Below, piece after piece: positions 38,891 to 49,401 of a DNA stretch of 64,000 nucleotides. This stretch comes from Bradyrhizobium sp. SRL28 (GTDB lineage Bacteria; Pseudomonadota; Alphaproteobacteria; Rhizobiales; Xanthobacteraceae), in assembly GCF_018596315.1 (NCBI RefSeq), contig NZ_JAHEAG010000004.1, positions 124,001 through 188,000 on the forward strand, written 5' to 3'. Under the pieces are notes generated by a model that was not told the origin of the DNA, ran no database searches, and worked only from the letters and a program-made list of their open reading frames with translations. The stretch's first letter is position 1; every line of letters begins with the position of its first letter. The position numbers were made by a program, and so were the translations under genes.

Positions 38891-39856
38891 ATGCGCGCAA
38901 AACCCAGTTCCAACTACGGGCCTGACACCGAACCGGGTTCGGCCAACAGAACATTTTCCATTGGCGCCCACGTCCTGAATGCCCCGAAGCCGGTTCCCGG
39001 CCTCTATCTGGTGGCAACCCCGATCGGCAATCTCGGCGACATTACCTTGCGTGCGCTGGAGACATTGGCCGGCGTCGACATCATCGCCTGCGAGGACACC
39101 CGCATCACCCGCCGCCTGACCGAGCGCTATGCGATCTCGGCGGAGCTCAAGCCCTATCACGAGCATAACGCGGCGATGGCGCGGCCGAAAATCCTGGAAA
39201 AGCTGGCGCAGGGCGCCTCGATCGCGCTGGTGTCGGACGCCGGCACACCCTTGATATCCGACCCCGGCTTCAAGCTGGTGCGCGAGGTCTGTGCCGCCGG
39301 CCACGCCGTGATCGCGGTGCCCGGCGCGTCCTCGGTGCTGACGGCGCTCTCGGTCGCAGCACTGCCCACCGACCGGTTTTTCTTCGAGGGATTCTTGCCG
39401 GCCAAGGAAGGCGCGCGGCGGACGCGGCTCACGGAGCTTGCCCGGATCGACGCCACGCTTGTCATGTTCGAATCCGGCAACCGCGTGCAGGACACGCTGG
39501 CCGATCTTTCTGACATCATGGGCGGGCGCGACGCCGCGATCTGCCGCGAACTCACAAAACTGCACGAGGACATCACGCGCGCGACAGTCGCGGAGCTGGC
39601 GAAGGCCGCCGGCACGCTGGAAACCCGCGGCGAGTTCGTGCTCGTGGTCGCCCCGCCGCGCGCCGATGAAGGGGTCATGACGCAGCACGACCTCGACGAC
39701 CTCTTGCGCGCCTCGCTTGCGCGCGACAGCGTCAAGGACAGCGTGGCGCACGCAGTCGAGCTTTCCGGGCGGCCGCGCCGCGAGGTCTATGCCCGCGCGC
39801 TGGAGCTCGCCAAGGAAACTAACAAGGAGGCCAGAGGCAACGATGGCGAAGGCTGA
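38891..39856 (+). CDS. rsmI: 16S rRNA (cytidine(1402)-2'-O)-methyltransferase
   Basis: This 321-residue tetrapyrrole-methylase-fold enzyme methylates the ribose of C1402 in the 30S decoding centre. The diagnostic stretch [20 protein letters not shown] is followed by [40 protein letters not shown] and [14 protein letters not shown]. It has a longer N-terminal extension than E. coli RsmI (about 35 residues). The yraN-like gene overlaps its 3' end by 14 bases. Confidence 0.95.
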   Translation: MRAKPSSNYGPDTEPGSANRTFSIGAHVLNAPKPVPGLYLVATPIGNLGDITLRALETLAGVDIIACEDTRITRRLTERYAISAELKPYHEHNAAMARPKILEKLAQGASIALVSDAGTPLISDPGFKLVREVCAAGHAVIAVPGASSVLTALSVAALPTDRFFFEGFLPAKEGARRTRLTELARIDATLVMFESGNRVQDTLADLSDIMGGRDAAICRELTKLHEDITRATVAELAKAAGTLETRGEFVLVVAPPRADEGVMTQHDLDDLLRASLARDSVKDSVAHAVELSGRPRREVYARALELAKETNKEARGNDGEG

Positions 39857-40256
39857 AGGCCCGTTCCCACCGGAGACCGTGACAAAACTCGCCGCGCCCG
39901 AGCGGGTCGCGGCCTTCCGCACCGGACTTTCGGCCGAAAGCCGCGCCGCCGCCTTTCTGATGGCCAAAGGCTACCGCATCCTCGCCAAACGCTTCCGCAC
40001 CCCCTATGGCGAGATCGACCTGGTGGCGAGGAAGCGCAGTCTGATTGCCTTCATCGAGGTCAAGGCGCGAGCCAGCCTCGATGACGCCGCCTATGCCGTG
40101 ACGCCGCGCCAGCAGGCCCGCATCATCGATGCCGCGCAAGGGTGGCTGATGGCGCATCCCGAGCATGCCGAATTTGAGCTCCGTTTTGATGCCATCCTGA
40201 TTGCGCCGCGGCGTCTGCCACGCCATCTGTTAGCGGCATTCGACGCCAGCACTTAA
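39843..40256 (+). CDS. YraN/UPF0102-family endonuclease-like protein
   Basis: This 137-residue protein has the Holliday-junction-resolvase-like core: [20 protein letters not shown] followed by [20 protein letters not shown], giving the E...D...E-x-K nuclease pattern. The family is widespread and its biochemical role is unsettled. ATG 39843 lies inside the rsmI 3' end behind AAGGAGG, so the two genes are coupled. gshB follows 34 bases later, the order also found in other proteobacteria. Confidence 0.9.
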   Translation: MAKAEGPFPPETVTKLAAPERVAAFRTGLSAESRAAAFLMAKGYRILAKRFRTPYGEIDLVARKRSLIAFIEVKARASLDDAAYAVTPRQQARIIDAAQGWLMAHPEHAEFELRFDAILIAPRRLPRHLLAAFDAST

Positions 40257-40290
40257 TAAGTATCCCCTCCAGAGACCCGGACCCTCCCCT

Positions 40291-41238
40291 ATGAAACTGA
40301 ATGTCGCCGTCCAGATGGACCCCATCGCGCGTATCAACATCCGCGGCGATTCGACCTTCGCGCTGCTCCTGGAGGCGCAAAAGCGCGGCTACAGCATTTC
40401 CTATTTCACCCCGGACCAGCTTTCGCTGCGCGGCGAGGAGCTGGTGGCGCCGGTGCAAAAGCTCACCGTGCGCGACGAAATCGGCGACCATTTTACCCTC
40501 GGCGAACCCAAACGCGAGCCGCTGACCAATTTCGACGTCATCCTGTTGCGACAGGAGCCGCCGTTCGATATCGCCTACATCACCTCGACGCATTTGCTGG
40601 AACGAATCCATCCCAAGACGCTGGTCGTCAACGATCCCGCCAGCGTGCGCAACGCGCCAGAAAAGATGTTCGTGCTGAACTTTCCGCAGCTGATGCCACC
40701 GACGCTGATCTCGCGCGACCTCGACGAAATCAATTCGTTCCGCGCCGAGCACGGCGCCGTTGTCATGAAGCCGCTGCACGGCCATGGCGGCGCGGCGGTC
40801 TTCCGCGTCATGCCGCAGGACATGAATTTCGGCTCGCTGTTCGACATGTTCTCGGTCACCTTCCGCGAGCCCTGGGTGATCCAGCGCTTCCTGCCCGAGG
40901 TCAAGCACGGCGACAAGCGCATCATCCTGGTCGACGGCGAATTCGCCGGCGCCGTCAACCGTGTGCCGGCCCCCGATGATCTGCGTTCCAACATGGTCCG
41001 CGGCGGCGCCGCGCAGGCCACCGAACTCTCAGAGCGAGAACGCGAGATTTGCGACACGCTCGCGCCCGCGCTGCGCGAGCGCGGATTGCTGTTCGTCGGC
41101 ATCGACGTGATCGACGGCAATCTTACCGAGATCAACGTCACCTGCCCCACCGGCATCCGCGCGATTGCCAAGCTCGGCGGGCCGGATGTGGCGGCAAAAA
41201 TCTGGGATACCATCGAAAAGAAGCGCGGCGCAAAATAG
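40291..41238 (+). CDS. gshB: Glutathione synthetase
   Basis: This 315-residue ATP-grasp ligase joins gamma-glutamylcysteine and glycine to make glutathione. [20 protein letters not shown] begins the N-terminal domain. The ATP-grasp part includes [53 protein letters not shown] and the metal-binding [10 protein letters not shown]. The length matches E. coli GshB. It is the last gene of the rsmI-yraN-gshB unit. Confidence 0.96.
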   Translation: MKLNVAVQMDPIARINIRGDSTFALLLEAQKRGYSISYFTPDQLSLRGEELVAPVQKLTVRDEIGDHFTLGEPKREPLTNFDVILLRQEPPFDIAYITSTHLLERIHPKTLVVNDPASVRNAPEKMFVLNFPQLMPPTLISRDLDEINSFRAEHGAVVMKPLHGHGGAAVFRVMPQDMNFGSLFDMFSVTFREPWVIQRFLPEVKHGDKRIILVDGEFAGAVNRVPAPDDLRSNMVRGGAAQATELSEREREICDTLAPALRERGLLFVGIDVIDGNLTEINVTCPTGIRAIAKLGGPDVAAKIWDTIEKKRGAK

Positions 41239-41383
41239 CGCGCCGCCTGTCATCGCATTTTCGCATCTCACCTCTGTCGCCTCCTCCTACTTGCCAATTT
41301 CGGGAAGCGGGAGCAGCGTGTAGCTACGGATGAATCTGTCCGGGCAGCATGCTGCAATTCATAAGAACAGTGGAGGAAGACGT

Positions 41384-42355
41384 ATGACGATGAACGTTTC
41401 ACGACGGTCTTTGCTTGCGCTTGGCGCCGGTTTGGGCGCTTCGACCCTTCTCGGCGGCAGCGCGCTGGCCAAGGCGCCAAAACTTGGCACGCAGACACCC
41501 TACTGGCACCGCTTCGTTCTCGGCGACGCCGAAGTGACCGTGGTCTCCGACGGCACGCTGCCGCTCGGCCCTCCCAAGGGCACCTTCGTTGGCGTGCCCG
41601 ATGAAGAAGTGAGGAAGATGCTCTCCGACAACTTCCTTAATCCCGACAATGTCGTGCTCGAGCAGAACTCACCGATCGTGAACAACGGCGACAAGCTGAT
41701 CCTGTTCGACACCGGCATGGGCACGTCGAAAGCATTCGGGCCGACCACGGGCCGACAGCAGAAGAGCATGGCGGAAGCCGGGATCAAGCCGGGCGACATC
41801 GACGCCGTGGTGTGCTCACACGCCCACATCGATCATATCGGCGGCCTCGTCGGCGCCGACGACAAGCCGTTATTCCCCAACGCGCAGGTCTACATCACCC
41901 AGAGCGACTTCGAGTTCTGGACCGATGAAGGCAAGCTTGGCAGTCCCTTGAAGGATTTCGTGATTCACGCCCGCAAGAATTTGATGCCGGTGCGCGATCG
42001 CATCGTGTTCATCAAGGACGGCCAGGAATTCCTGCCCGGCGTGCAGGCGATCGCGGCGCCCGGCCACACCGTGGGCCACACCATCTTCATGGTGACGTCG
42101 GCTGGCAAATCCTTCGCCTTCCTCGGCGATCTCACGCATCACGCCGTGCTGTTGCTCGAAAAGCCGCGGATGGAGTTTTCCTACGACACCGACCCGAAAC
42201 AGGCGGCAGGGACCCGGGTAAAGTTGCTCGACACAATCGCGGCCAACAAGACCCCGGTCATGTCCTATCACTTCGCCTGGCCAGGCTATGGCCACATCGC
42301 CAAGACCGGCGATGGTTTCCATTATTATCCCGAGCCAATGAAGATGGAACTCTGA
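41384..42355 (+). CDS. Tat-exported metallo-beta-lactamase-fold hydrolase
   Basis: This 323-residue protein starts MTMNVSRRSLLALGAGLGAS, a twin-arginine signal with cleavage near ALAKA. The zinc motif is VVCSHAHIDHIGGLVG (H-x-H-x-D-H), followed by the His in AAPGHTVGHTIFMV, the Asp in FAFLGDLTHHAVL and a late His in YHFAWPGYGHI. Family members include lactonases, thiol hydrolases and alkylsulfatase-like enzymes. The substrate cannot be told. The start has GGAGG upstream. A GC-rich hairpin follows the gene. Confidence 0.85.
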   Translation: MTMNVSRRSLLALGAGLGASTLLGGSALAKAPKLGTQTPYWHRFVLGDAEVTVVSDGTLPLGPPKGTFVGVPDEEVRKMLSDNFLNPDNVVLEQNSPIVNNGDKLILFDTGMGTSKAFGPTTGRQQKSMAEAGIKPGDIDAVVCSHAHIDHIGGLVGADDKPLFPNAQVYITQSDFEFWTDEGKLGSPLKDFVIHARKNLMPVRDRIVFIKDGQEFLPGVQAIAAPGHTVGHTIFMVTSAGKSFAFLGDLTHHAVLLLEKPRMEFSYDTDPKQAAGTRVKLLDTIAANKTPVMSYHFAWPGYGHIAKTGDGFHYYPEPMKMEL

Positions 42356-42369
42356 GGGGAATCGACGTC

Positions 42370-42396
42370 CGGGGCCGGTCGACACGGCCGGCCCCG
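42370..42396 (+). terminator. Hairpin after the metallo-hydrolase gene
   Basis: GGGGCCGG (42371-42378) pairs perfectly with CCGGCCCC (42388-42395), extended by an outer C-G pair, 15 bases after the stop codon. There is no T-run, so it is a weak or Rho-assisted terminator, or an mRNA 3' end stabiliser. Confidence 0.55.
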
Positions 42397-42484
42397 AATC
42401 TCCCGTCTCGCGTTAGGGATCGGTTACCTGATCGCGTAAGTCTTGATCAGCGAATCATGACCTGTGCGATCCGGGAGAAGCCCC

Positions 42485-42796
42485 TTGACCGACCAACCGC
42501 CCGCCAAGCCGTCCGACCTGATTTACGAGGACACCGGGGCCGCGGCCCCGCTGGTCTATTTCGACATCGTCGGCGCCTACGGCACCATGAACGGTGCGGT
42601 CGAGGTCGAGCTGGCGACCCGCATTCTGGTGCCGAAGCCGGACGGATCGACGGAGGTCAAATTCATCTCCTCCGGCCGCCTGCGCTGCAGCGCCAACGCC
42701 GCCGCCAATCTGCGCAACAGCCTCGATGCGGCATTGAAGATGCTGGAGCAGCCGCAAGGCAGCGCGGCGACGATTGCGGTGGGGAAGCTGAATTGA
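42485..42796 (+). CDS. Small conserved-looking protein of unknown function
   Basis: This roughly 103-residue soluble protein begins LTDQPPAKPSDLIYEDTGAA and continues APLVYFDIVGAYGTMNGAVE, FISSGRLRCSANAAANLRNS and a C-terminal helix. It has no signal peptide and no motif I can name. TTG 42485 is preferred because GGGAG lies seven bases upstream; GTG 42464 would add seven residues. The codon pattern looks like a real gene, but the function is unknown. Confidence 0.65.
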   Translation: MTDQPPAKPSDLIYEDTGAAAPLVYFDIVGAYGTMNGAVEVELATRILVPKPDGSTEVKFISSGRLRCSANAAANLRNSLDAALKMLEQPQGSAATIAVGKLN

Positions 42797-42984
42797 GGGG
42801 GCGCCCCCCAGTTTCCGTAAGCCCTTATTTGGAAACGGCGGGGGAGTGCATTCGTTGACGGCTAGCGGTTGTGGCGCCGCGCTATTCGTACACGCGGAAT
42901 TAAAACCTACCCACTATGTTCCCTTAATGTTCTTGACTTGCCCTCCGGTTCCCCGCTACCTTCGATTGCATCACGAGGGGCAGC

Positions 42985-44523
42985 ATGGTTGCGCGGGTTT
43001 CTACTGTAGCCTTTGAGGGGATCGAGGCCCGGGCGGTCGACGTGCAGGTGCAGGTCGCACCTGGCTTGCCGGCGTTTGCCATCGTCGGCCTGCCCGACAA
43101 GGCGGTGTCGGAGGCGCGCGAGCGGGTGCGTTCGGCGCTGATCGCCTCGGGGCTGGCGCTGCCGGCGCGGCGGATCATCGTCAACCTCGCCCCGGCCGAT
43201 CTGCCGAAGGAAGGCAGCCATTATGATCTGCCGATCGCGCTCGGCCTGATGGCGGCGATCGGCGCCATCCCGCCGGACGCGCTCAACGGCTTTACCGTGC
43301 TCGGCGAGCTTGGGCTCGATGGTTCGATCGCCGCCGTGGCGGGCGTGCTGCCGGCCGCGATCGGCGCGAATGCGCGCGAGGAAGGCCTGATCTGTCCTGC
43401 GGCGTGCGGAACGGAAGCCGCCTGGGCAAGCCCCGATATCCAGATCATCGCGGCAAAATCGCTGATCCAGATCGCCAACCATTTCAAAGGCACGCAGGTG
43501 CTGTCGCGCCCGCAGCCGAAAGTGCACGAGCCGGAGGCGACGCATCTCGATCTGCGCGACATCAAGGGCCAGGAAAGTGCCAAGCGCGCGCTGGAGCTCG
43601 CTGCGGCCGGCGGCCATCATCTGCTGATGATCGGCTCACCCGGCGCGGGCAAATCGATGCTGGCGGCGCGGCTGCCTTCGATCCTGCCGCCGCTGTCGCC
43701 ATCGGAGCTTCTGGAAGTCTCGATGATCGCCTCCGTCGCCGGCGAAATCCGCGACGGCGCCTTGACGGCACGGCGGCCGTTCCGCGCGCCCCATCATTCC
43801 GCCAGCATGGCCGCGCTGACCGGCGGCGGCATGCGCGCAAAACCCGGCGAAATCTCGCTCGCACACCAGGGCGTATTATTCCTCGACGAGTTGCCGGAGT
43901 TCGATGCGCGTGTGCTCGATTCGCTGCGCCAGCCGCTGGAGAACGGCGAGGTCTCGGTGTCGCGCGCCAACCACCGCGTCACCTACCCTGCACGCTTCAT
44001 GCTGGTCGCGGCGATGAACCCGTGTCGTTGCGGCCATGCCTATGAGCCCGGCTATTCCTGCAGGCGCGCACCGGTCGACCGCTGCACGTCGGATTACCAG
44101 ATGCGCATCTCCGGCCCATTGATGGACCGCATCGACCTGCGCATCGAGGTGCCGGCCGTGACTGCCGCCGACCTGATCCTGCCGCCGCCTTCCGAAGGTT
44201 CCGCGGAAGTCGCAGCCCGCGTTGCCGCCGCCCGCGACCTCCAGCTCGCGCGCTATGCCGCCGCCGGCATGCCGCATATCCGCACCAACGCCGAAGCGCC
44301 GGCTTCGCTGCTGGAAACGATCGCGCAACCGGACGCGCAGGGGCAAAAACTTTTGCGCGACGCGGCGGAGACCATGAAGCTGACCGCGCGCGGCTATCAC
44401 CGCGTGCTGCGCGTCGCCCGCACGCTCGCCGACCTCGACAGCGCGGAAAAAATCGGCCGGCTTCATCTGGCGGAGGCGTTGTCCTATCGCGCACTGGCCG
44501 AGGATCTGCGTCGCGCGGCATAG
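42985..44523 (+). CDS. comM: YifB/ComM-family Mg-chelatase-like AAA ATPase
   Basis: This 512-residue protein has the N-terminal ChlI-like domain (MVARVSTVAFEGIEARAVDV, APADLPKEGSHYDLPIALGL). A AAA core follows with Walker A GSPGAGKSML, Walker B GVLFLDELPEF, and a Cys-containing segment AAMNPCRCGHAYEPGYSCRR. The C-terminal helical domain contains ARGYHRVLRVARTLADLD. ComM is a hexameric helicase that promotes branch migration during natural transformation; in non-competent species its role is less clear. Confidence 0.92.
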   Translation: MVARVSTVAFEGIEARAVDVQVQVAPGLPAFAIVGLPDKAVSEARERVRSALIASGLALPARRIIVNLAPADLPKEGSHYDLPIALGLMAAIGAIPPDALNGFTVLGELGLDGSIAAVAGVLPAAIGANAREEGLICPAACGTEAAWASPDIQIIAAKSLIQIANHFKGTQVLSRPQPKVHEPEATHLDLRDIKGQESAKRALELAAAGGHHLLMIGSPGAGKSMLAARLPSILPPLSPSELLEVSMIASVAGEIRDGALTARRPFRAPHHSASMAALTGGGMRAKPGEISLAHQGVLFLDELPEFDARVLDSLRQPLENGEVSVSRANHRVTYPARFMLVAAMNPCRCGHAYEPGYSCRRAPVDRCTSDYQMRISGPLMDRIDLRIEVPAVTAADLILPPPSEGSAEVAARVAAARDLQLARYAAAGMPHIRTNAEAPASLLETIAQPDAQGQKLLRDAAETMKLTARGYHRVLRVARTLADLDSAEKIGRLHLAEALSYRALAEDLRRAA

Positions 44524-44600
44524 TGCGTCGCACGATCCCTGTCCCGCACACACGGATCCTGAAAGATCATCAAATAATCCAATCCTTTGTCCTTCATTAT

Positions 44601-44614
44601 TTGATCCAGATCAA
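44601..44614. promoter_or_regulatory. FixK/FNR-type box upstream of nap
   Basis: TTGATCCAGATCAA is a perfect TTGATC-NN-GATCAA dyad. It matches the FixK2/FNR consensus that activates denitrification genes under low oxygen. Its centre is 180 bases before the napE start; activation from about -41.5 would put the transcript start near 44649. Confidence 0.9.
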
Positions 44615-44787
44615 TGAAGGCTTTGCCGAGAGGCCGATAAGCTCCCGCACGTGCGGTCGAGCATCCTGCAGCGGAGCAGGCCCGTCGCCGCCCAATCCGT
44701 CCGATTGCAAGTGACAGGTTGACTGGCACCCACGGGAGCGTGCGGCCGGTCAGTACTGTTCGATCTCCGAAGGTGGCAGGTCGTTAT

Positions 44788-44979
44788 ATGAGCGACACGT
44801 CAGGTAAACATGATGCACAACCGGCGCTTGGAACTGGTCGGCGCGCGGAACTGATTGTGTTCGCCATCATCGCCGCCTTTATCTGGCCGGTAGTCGCCGT
44901 TGGCGTGGTCGGCGGATACGGTTTTCTGGTCTGGATGTCTCAATTGATCCTCGGGCCACCCGGCCCTCCGGGAGCATGA
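44788..44979 (+). CDS. napE: Periplasmic nitrate reductase component NapE
   Basis: This 63-residue inner-membrane protein has one transmembrane helix (ELIVFAIIAAFIWPVVAVGV), followed by GGYGFLVWMSQLILGPPGPP, the NapE signature. Its role in nitrate reduction is unknown, but it is the first gene of many nap operons. ATG 44788 fits the family length. napF follows 7 bases downstream. A FixK/FNR box lies upstream. Confidence 0.92.
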   Translation: MSDTSGKHDAQPALGTGRRAELIVFAIIAAFIWPVVAVGVVGGYGFLVWMSQLILGPPGPPGA

Positions 44980-44986
44980 GGTCGCC

Positions 44987-45268
44987 ATGGAAACCCAGGG
45001 ACCTTCGCGCCGGGCTTTCTTCCGCGGTCAATTTCTTTCCAAACCCGTGGCGGTGATCGGCGGCGACTGCCTCGCCGAAGCCGGCATCTTCTGCCGCTCC
45101 TGCGGTGATGTCTGCTCTGCTTCAGCCATTCGCTTTCGTCCCCGCATCGGATTGCCACCGCAGGCCATCGTCAATGAAGCCGCCTGCACCGGATGCGGCG
45201 AATGCGTCGGCGCATGCCCGGGGGAGGCCATCACGCTGGGCGCCGCGCGTCATGGAGACGCTTCATGA
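44987..45268 (+). CDS. napF: Short NapF-like ferredoxin
   Basis: This 93-residue iron-sulfur protein has a complete [4Fe-4S] motif, CTGCGECVGACPG (C67, C70, C73, C77). It also has an incomplete one, CRSCGDVC (C36, C39, C43), whose expected first Cys is replaced by Gly33; C28 may substitute. E. coli NapF is about 164 residues with four clusters, so this is a reduced form. NapF is a cytoplasmic protein thought to help load or energise NapA. Its stop overlaps the napD start (ATGA), so it is translationally coupled. Confidence 0.8.
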   Translation: METQGPSRRAFFRGQFLSKPVAVIGGDCLAEAGIFCRSCGDVCSASAIRFRPRIGLPPQAIVNEAACTGCGECVGACPGEAITLGAARHGDAS

Positions 45269-45528
45269 CCGCGGAAGCCACCATTCACATATCGAGCGCG
45301 GTCGTATCCGTGTTGCCGGAACGTCGTGACGAAGTGCTGCGCGCGCTCGCGGCGCTGCCCGGCGTTGAGATCCATCAACGCGATGCGTCGAAAATCGTGA
45401 TCGTGATGGAGGCGACTGAGAGCGGAATTCTCGGCGGCCGTCTCGCCGAAATCGCATCCTGGCAAGGCGTCCTGTCGGCCAACATGGTGTTCGAGCAGGT
45501 CGAGAGCCTAGCCGATATCGGAGACTAG
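45265..45528 (+). CDS. napD: NapA Tat-signal chaperone NapD
   Basis: This 87-residue ferredoxin-fold chaperone binds the twin-arginine signal of NapA and holds it until the molybdenum cofactor is inserted. It matches the family in HISSAVVSVLPERRDEVLRA, LPGVEIHQRDASKIVIVMEA and LSANMVFEQVESL. ATG 45265 overlaps the napF stop, and napA starts 3 bases after its own stop. Confidence 0.93.
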   Translation: MTAEATIHISSAVVSVLPERRDEVLRALAALPGVEIHQRDASKIVIVMEATESGILGGRLAEIASWQGVLSANMVFEQVESLADIGD

Positions 45529-45531
45529 ATC

Positions 45532-48027
45532 ATGTCACTCTCGCGACGCGAATTATTGAAGGCCCAGGCCGCTGCGGTCGCCGCCGCAGCCGCCGGCATG
45601 ACGATTCCAGCAAACGCGCAGCCGGTGCCGGGCGGCGTCGGATCGCTGGAGATCAAATGGTCGAAGGCGCCGTGCCGCTTCTGCGGCACCGGCTGCGGGG
45701 TGATGGTCGGCGTCAAGGAAGGCAAGGTCGTTGCGACCCACGGCGACACGCTCGCCGAGGTCAATCGCGGGCTCAACTGCATCAAGGGATATTTCCTCTC
45801 CAAGATCATGTACGGCGGCGACCGCCTGACCACGCCGCTGTTGCGCAAGAAGGGCGGCGCGTTCGACAAGAACGGCGAGTTGACGCCGGTGTCGTGGGAC
45901 GAGGCCTTCGACGTGATGGCCGCCCGCGCCAAGACGGTGCTGAAGGACAAGGGCCCGACGGCGCTCGGCATGTTCGGCTCGGGGCAATGGACGGTGTTCG
46001 AAGGCTATGCCGCCACCAAGCTAATGCGCGCCGGTTTCCGTTCCAACAATCTTGATCCCAATGCCCGCCACTGCATGGCGTCAGCGGCCGTCGCCTTCAT
46101 GCGCACCTTCGGCATGGACGAGCCGATGGGCTGCTATGACGATTTCGAGGCGGCGGACGCTTTCGTGCTGTGGGGCTCGAACATGGCCGAGATGCATCCG
46201 ATCCTGTGGACGCGTCTCACCGACCGGCGCCTCAGCCATCCGCATGTGAAAGTCGCGGTGCTCTCGACCTTCACCCACCGCAGCTCCGATCTCGCCGATA
46301 TCCCGATCGTGTTCAAGCCGGGGACGGATCTGGCGATCCTGAACTACATCGCCAACCACATCATCACGACCGGACGGGTCAACCAGGACTTCGTCAAGAA
46401 CCACACCACCTTCGTGAAGGGCACGGTCGACATCGGCTACGGATTGCGCGCCGACCATCCGCTCGAGGTCAAAGCCAAGGGCGCGGCGACCGCAGGCGCC
46501 ACCCAGCCGATCGACTTCGACGCCTATGCCGCCTTTGTGAAGGACTACACGCTCGAGAAGGTCTCCGAGCTGTCAGGCGTCGAACGCGGCTTCCTGCAGG
46601 AACTCGCCGAGCTCTATGCCGATCCGAAGCGCAAGGTGATGTCGCTCTGGACCATGGGCTTCAACCAGCATGTGCGCGGCGTATGGGCCAACCAGCTCCT
46701 CTACAATCTGCACCTGCTGACCGGAAAAATCTCCGAACCCGGCAATTCCCCGTTCTCACTGACCGGGCAGCCATCCGCCTGCGGCACCGCGCGTGAAGTC
46801 GGCACCTTCGCGCATCGTCTGCCCGCCGACATGGTCGTGACCAATCCGGAGCACCGCAAGCACGCCGAAGAAATCTGGCGCGTCCCGCACGGCATCATTC
46901 CGGAGAAGCCGGGATACCACGCCGTCGAACAGGACCGGATGCTCCACGACGGCAAGCTGAACTTCTACTGGATTCAGGTGAACAACAATCTGCAGGCCGC
47001 GCCGAACAATTCGCGCGAGACCTATCCCGGGTACCGCAATCCCGACAACTTCATCGTCGTTTCCGACGCCTATCCGACCGTCACCGCGATGGCCGCCGAT
47101 CTGGTTCTACCGGCGGCGATGTGGGTCGAAAAGGAAGGCGCCTATGGCAACGCCGAGCGCCGCACGCATGTGTGGCGACAGCTCGTCAACGCGCCCGGCG
47201 AGGCGCGCTCCGACCTCTGGCAGATGATGGAATTTTCCAAGCGCTTCACCACCGACGAGGTGTGGCCGGAGCAGATCCTGACTGCGAATCCCAACTACCG
47301 CGGCAAGACGCTGTTCGATGTGCTGTTCCGCAACGGCAATGTGGACAAATTCCCGGCTACCGAAATTCCCGCCGAGTACGAAAACCGCGAAGCAAAAGCC
47401 TTCGGCTTCTACGTGCAGAAGGGCCTGTTCGAGGAGTACGCCCAGTTCGGCCGCGGCCATGGCCACGACGTAGCTGATTTCGACACCCTTCACGAAGTGC
47501 GGGGGCTGCGATGGCCTGTCGTCAACGGCAAGGAGACGAAGTGGCGCTATCGCGAAGGCCTCGATCCCTATGTCAAAGCCGGCAAGGGCGTCGACTTCTA
47601 CGGCAACAAGGACGGCAAGGCGCGCATTATCGCGGTGCCCTACGAACCTCCAGCCGAATCCCCCGACAAGGAATACGATATCTGGCTGGTCACGGGTCGC
47701 GTGCTCGAGCATTGGCACTCGGGATCGATGACCATGCGCGTGCCCGAGCTCTACAAGGCGTACCCCGGCGCCCGGGTCTACATGCATGCGGAGGACGCGC
47801 GCGCCCGGGGCATCAATGAGGGCGCGGAGGTGCGCGTGATTTCCCGGCGCGGCGAAATCAGGAGCCGCGTGGACACCAAGGGGCGCAACCGGATGCCGCA
47901 CGGCGTGGTCTTCGTTCCCTGGTTCGACGCCAGCCAGCTCATCAACAAGGTGACGCTGGACGCAACCGATCCCATTTCCAAGCAGACGGACTTCAAGAAA
48001 TGCGCGGTCAAGATCATTCCGGCCTGA
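45532..48027 (+). CDS. napA: Periplasmic nitrate reductase catalytic subunit NapA
   Basis: This 831-residue molybdoenzyme reduces nitrate to nitrite in the periplasm. It starts [20 protein letters not shown], a Tat signal ending near ANA. The [4Fe-4S] ligands are in [13 protein letters not shown] with the fourth Cys in [11 protein letters not shown]. The molybdenum ligand is the Cys near residue 181 in [11 protein letters not shown]. It carries two bis-MGD cofactors and the usual C-terminal domain ([20 protein letters not shown]). The stop overlaps the napB start (TGATG). Confidence 0.97.
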   Translation: MSLSRRELLKAQAAAVAAAAAGMTIPANAQPVPGGVGSLEIKWSKAPCRFCGTGCGVMVGVKEGKVVATHGDTLAEVNRGLNCIKGYFLSKIMYGGDRLTTPLLRKKGGAFDKNGELTPVSWDEAFDVMAARAKTVLKDKGPTALGMFGSGQWTVFEGYAATKLMRAGFRSNNLDPNARHCMASAAVAFMRTFGMDEPMGCYDDFEAADAFVLWGSNMAEMHPILWTRLTDRRLSHPHVKVAVLSTFTHRSSDLADIPIVFKPGTDLAILNYIANHIITTGRVNQDFVKNHTTFVKGTVDIGYGLRADHPLEVKAKGAATAGATQPIDFDAYAAFVKDYTLEKVSELSGVERGFLQELAELYADPKRKVMSLWTMGFNQHVRGVWANQLLYNLHLLTGKISEPGNSPFSLTGQPSACGTAREVGTFAHRLPADMVVTNPEHRKHAEEIWRVPHGIIPEKPGYHAVEQDRMLHDGKLNFYWIQVNNNLQAAPNNSRETYPGYRNPDNFIVVSDAYPTVTAMAADLVLPAAMWVEKEGAYGNAERRTHVWRQLVNAPGEARSDLWQMMEFSKRFTTDEVWPEQILTANPNYRGKTLFDVLFRNGNVDKFPATEIPAEYENREAKAFGFYVQKGLFEEYAQFGRGHGHDVADFDTLHEVRGLRWPVVNGKETKWRYREGLDPYVKAGKGVDFYGNKDGKARIIAVPYEPPAESPDKEYDIWLVTGRVLEHWHSGSMTMRVPELYKAYPGARVYMHAEDARARGINEGAEVRVISRRGEIRSRVDTKGRNRMPHGVVFVPWFDASQLINKVTLDATDPISKQTDFKKCAVKIIPA

Positions 48028-48497
48028 TGCGGTTTCGCTCGTCCATTGCAGGCGCCCTGCTCGGCGGCATGCTGGTGTTCGTCTGCGGCGCGATCTACGC
48101 CCAGAACGCGCCGCAGGTCGTGCCGCGCGTCACCGGCGCCGCCTCGCCGATGGGCGATGTACCGGCGCCCGCTTTGGCGCGGCCGGTCATCGACGACAAG
48201 CGGCTGATGCGCAACTATCCTGAGCAGCCACCGATCATTCCGCATTCCATCGACAATTATCAGCTCACGCTCAAGACCAATCGCTGCCTCGACTGTCACC
48301 GGCGCCAGTATACCGAAGGCTCCGGGGCGCCGATGATCAGCGTTACCCACTTCATGGACCGCAACGGTCAGGTTCTCGCCGACGTGACACCCCGGCGCTA
48401 CTTCTGCACCGCCTGCCACGTCCAGCAGACGGACGCGCAGCCGCTCGTTCCCAGCACGTTCAAGGATATGCTTCTTATCGGTCCCGAGAAGAAGTGA
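48027..48497 (+). CDS. napB: Periplasmic nitrate reductase diheme cytochrome NapB
   Basis: This 156-residue electron-transfer subunit has a signal peptide ([20 protein letters not shown]) and two c-heme sites, CLDCH and CTACH, as required for NapB. YPEQPPIIPHSIDNYQLTLK is a conserved segment before the first heme. It passes electrons from NapC to NapA. ATG 48027 shares a base with the napA stop. Confidence 0.95.
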   Translation: MRFRSSIAGALLGGMLVFVCGAIYAQNAPQVVPRVTGAASPMGDVPAPALARPVIDDKRLMRNYPEQPPIIPHSIDNYQLTLKTNRCLDCHRRQYTEGSGAPMISVTHFMDRNGQVLADVTPRRYFCTACHVQQTDAQPLVPSTFKDMLLIGPEKK

Positions 48498-48506
48498 GAA
48501 CCTGCA

Positions 48507-49199
48507 ATGCAGCGGCTCAAGTCACTCCTGATCTGGTTCTGGAACATCGCCAGCCGTCCGAGCGCGCATCTGAGCCTCGGTTTCCTCGCACTCGGCGGCT
48601 TCGTCTGCGGCGTCCTGTTCTGGGGTGCCTTCAACACCGCGCTGGAGATCACCAACACCGAAAAGTTCTGCACCTCGTGCCACGAAATGCGCAGCAACGT
48701 GTTCGAGGAGCTGCAGCACACGCCGCATTTCACGAACCGCTCGGGAGTCCGGGCCACCTGTCCCGACTGCCACGTTCCGCACGAATGGACCGACAAGATC
48801 GCCCGTAAGATGCAGGCGTCGAAGGAAGTCTGGGGCAAGATTTTCGGCGTCATCGACACGCGGCAGAAGTTCCTGGATCATCGGCTCGAACTCGCCAAGC
48901 ACGAATGGGCGCGACTGAAGGCCAATGATTCCCTGGAGTGTCGCAACTGTCATTCCGCCGTCGCCATGGATTTCACCAGGCAAACCCGACGCGCCGCGGA
49001 AATCCACGGCAAGTTCCTCGTCACCGGGGAAAAGACCTGCATCGACTGCCACAAGGGCATCGCACATGAACTGCCCGACATGACCGGCATCGAACCGGGC
49101 TGGCGGGCTCCGCCCGAACAACGGGATCGCCAGAGCTTTCGCGAGGATCCGCGCGATGAGCTGATGAGATATCTCGCAGCGACCGAATCGGAGCGGTAA
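48507..49199 (+). CDS. napC: Tetraheme c-type cytochrome NapC
   Basis: This 230-residue NapC/NirT quinol dehydrogenase has one N-terminal membrane anchor ([20 protein letters not shown]) and four heme motifs: CTSCH, CPDCH, CRNCH and CIDCH. It oxidises membrane quinol and feeds NapB-NapA. There are no napG or napH genes, so NapC is the sole quinol link here. It is the last nap gene and is followed by a repeat-rich gap. Confidence 0.96.
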   Translation: MQRLKSLLIWFWNIASRPSAHLSLGFLALGGFVCGVLFWGAFNTALEITNTEKFCTSCHEMRSNVFEELQHTPHFTNRSGVRATCPDCHVPHEWTDKIARKMQASKEVWGKIFGVIDTRQKFLDHRLELAKHEWARLKANDSLECRNCHSAVAMDFTRQTRRAAEIHGKFLVTGEKTCIDCHKGIAHELPDMTGIEPGWRAPPEQRDRQSFREDPRDELMRYLAATESER

Positions 49200-49246
49200 T
49201 GCGTGCTCAGGCATTGCTCGCATTGCGCAACGCCGAGCAAAGAAAC

Positions 49247-49332
49247 GTGGGGTGGGCAAAGCGTAGCGTGCCCACCATTGTCGACGCGACGATCCAGATA
49301 GATGGTGGGCACGCTCCGCTTTGCCCACCCTA
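49247..49332. repeat. Dispersed palindromic repeat, family B copy 3
   Basis: Left arm GTGGGGTGGGCAAAGCGTAG then CGTGCCCACCAT; right arm ATGGTGGGCACGCTCCGCTT then TGCCCACCC. It follows napC and may end the nap transcript. Confidence 0.85.
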
Positions 49333-49401
49333 AGAGGGCGGGAAGCTTTTAAGCAAACCTCGGGCGAATTGCGCCGCGAGAATGCGAAGTCATATTCAGT
49401 C

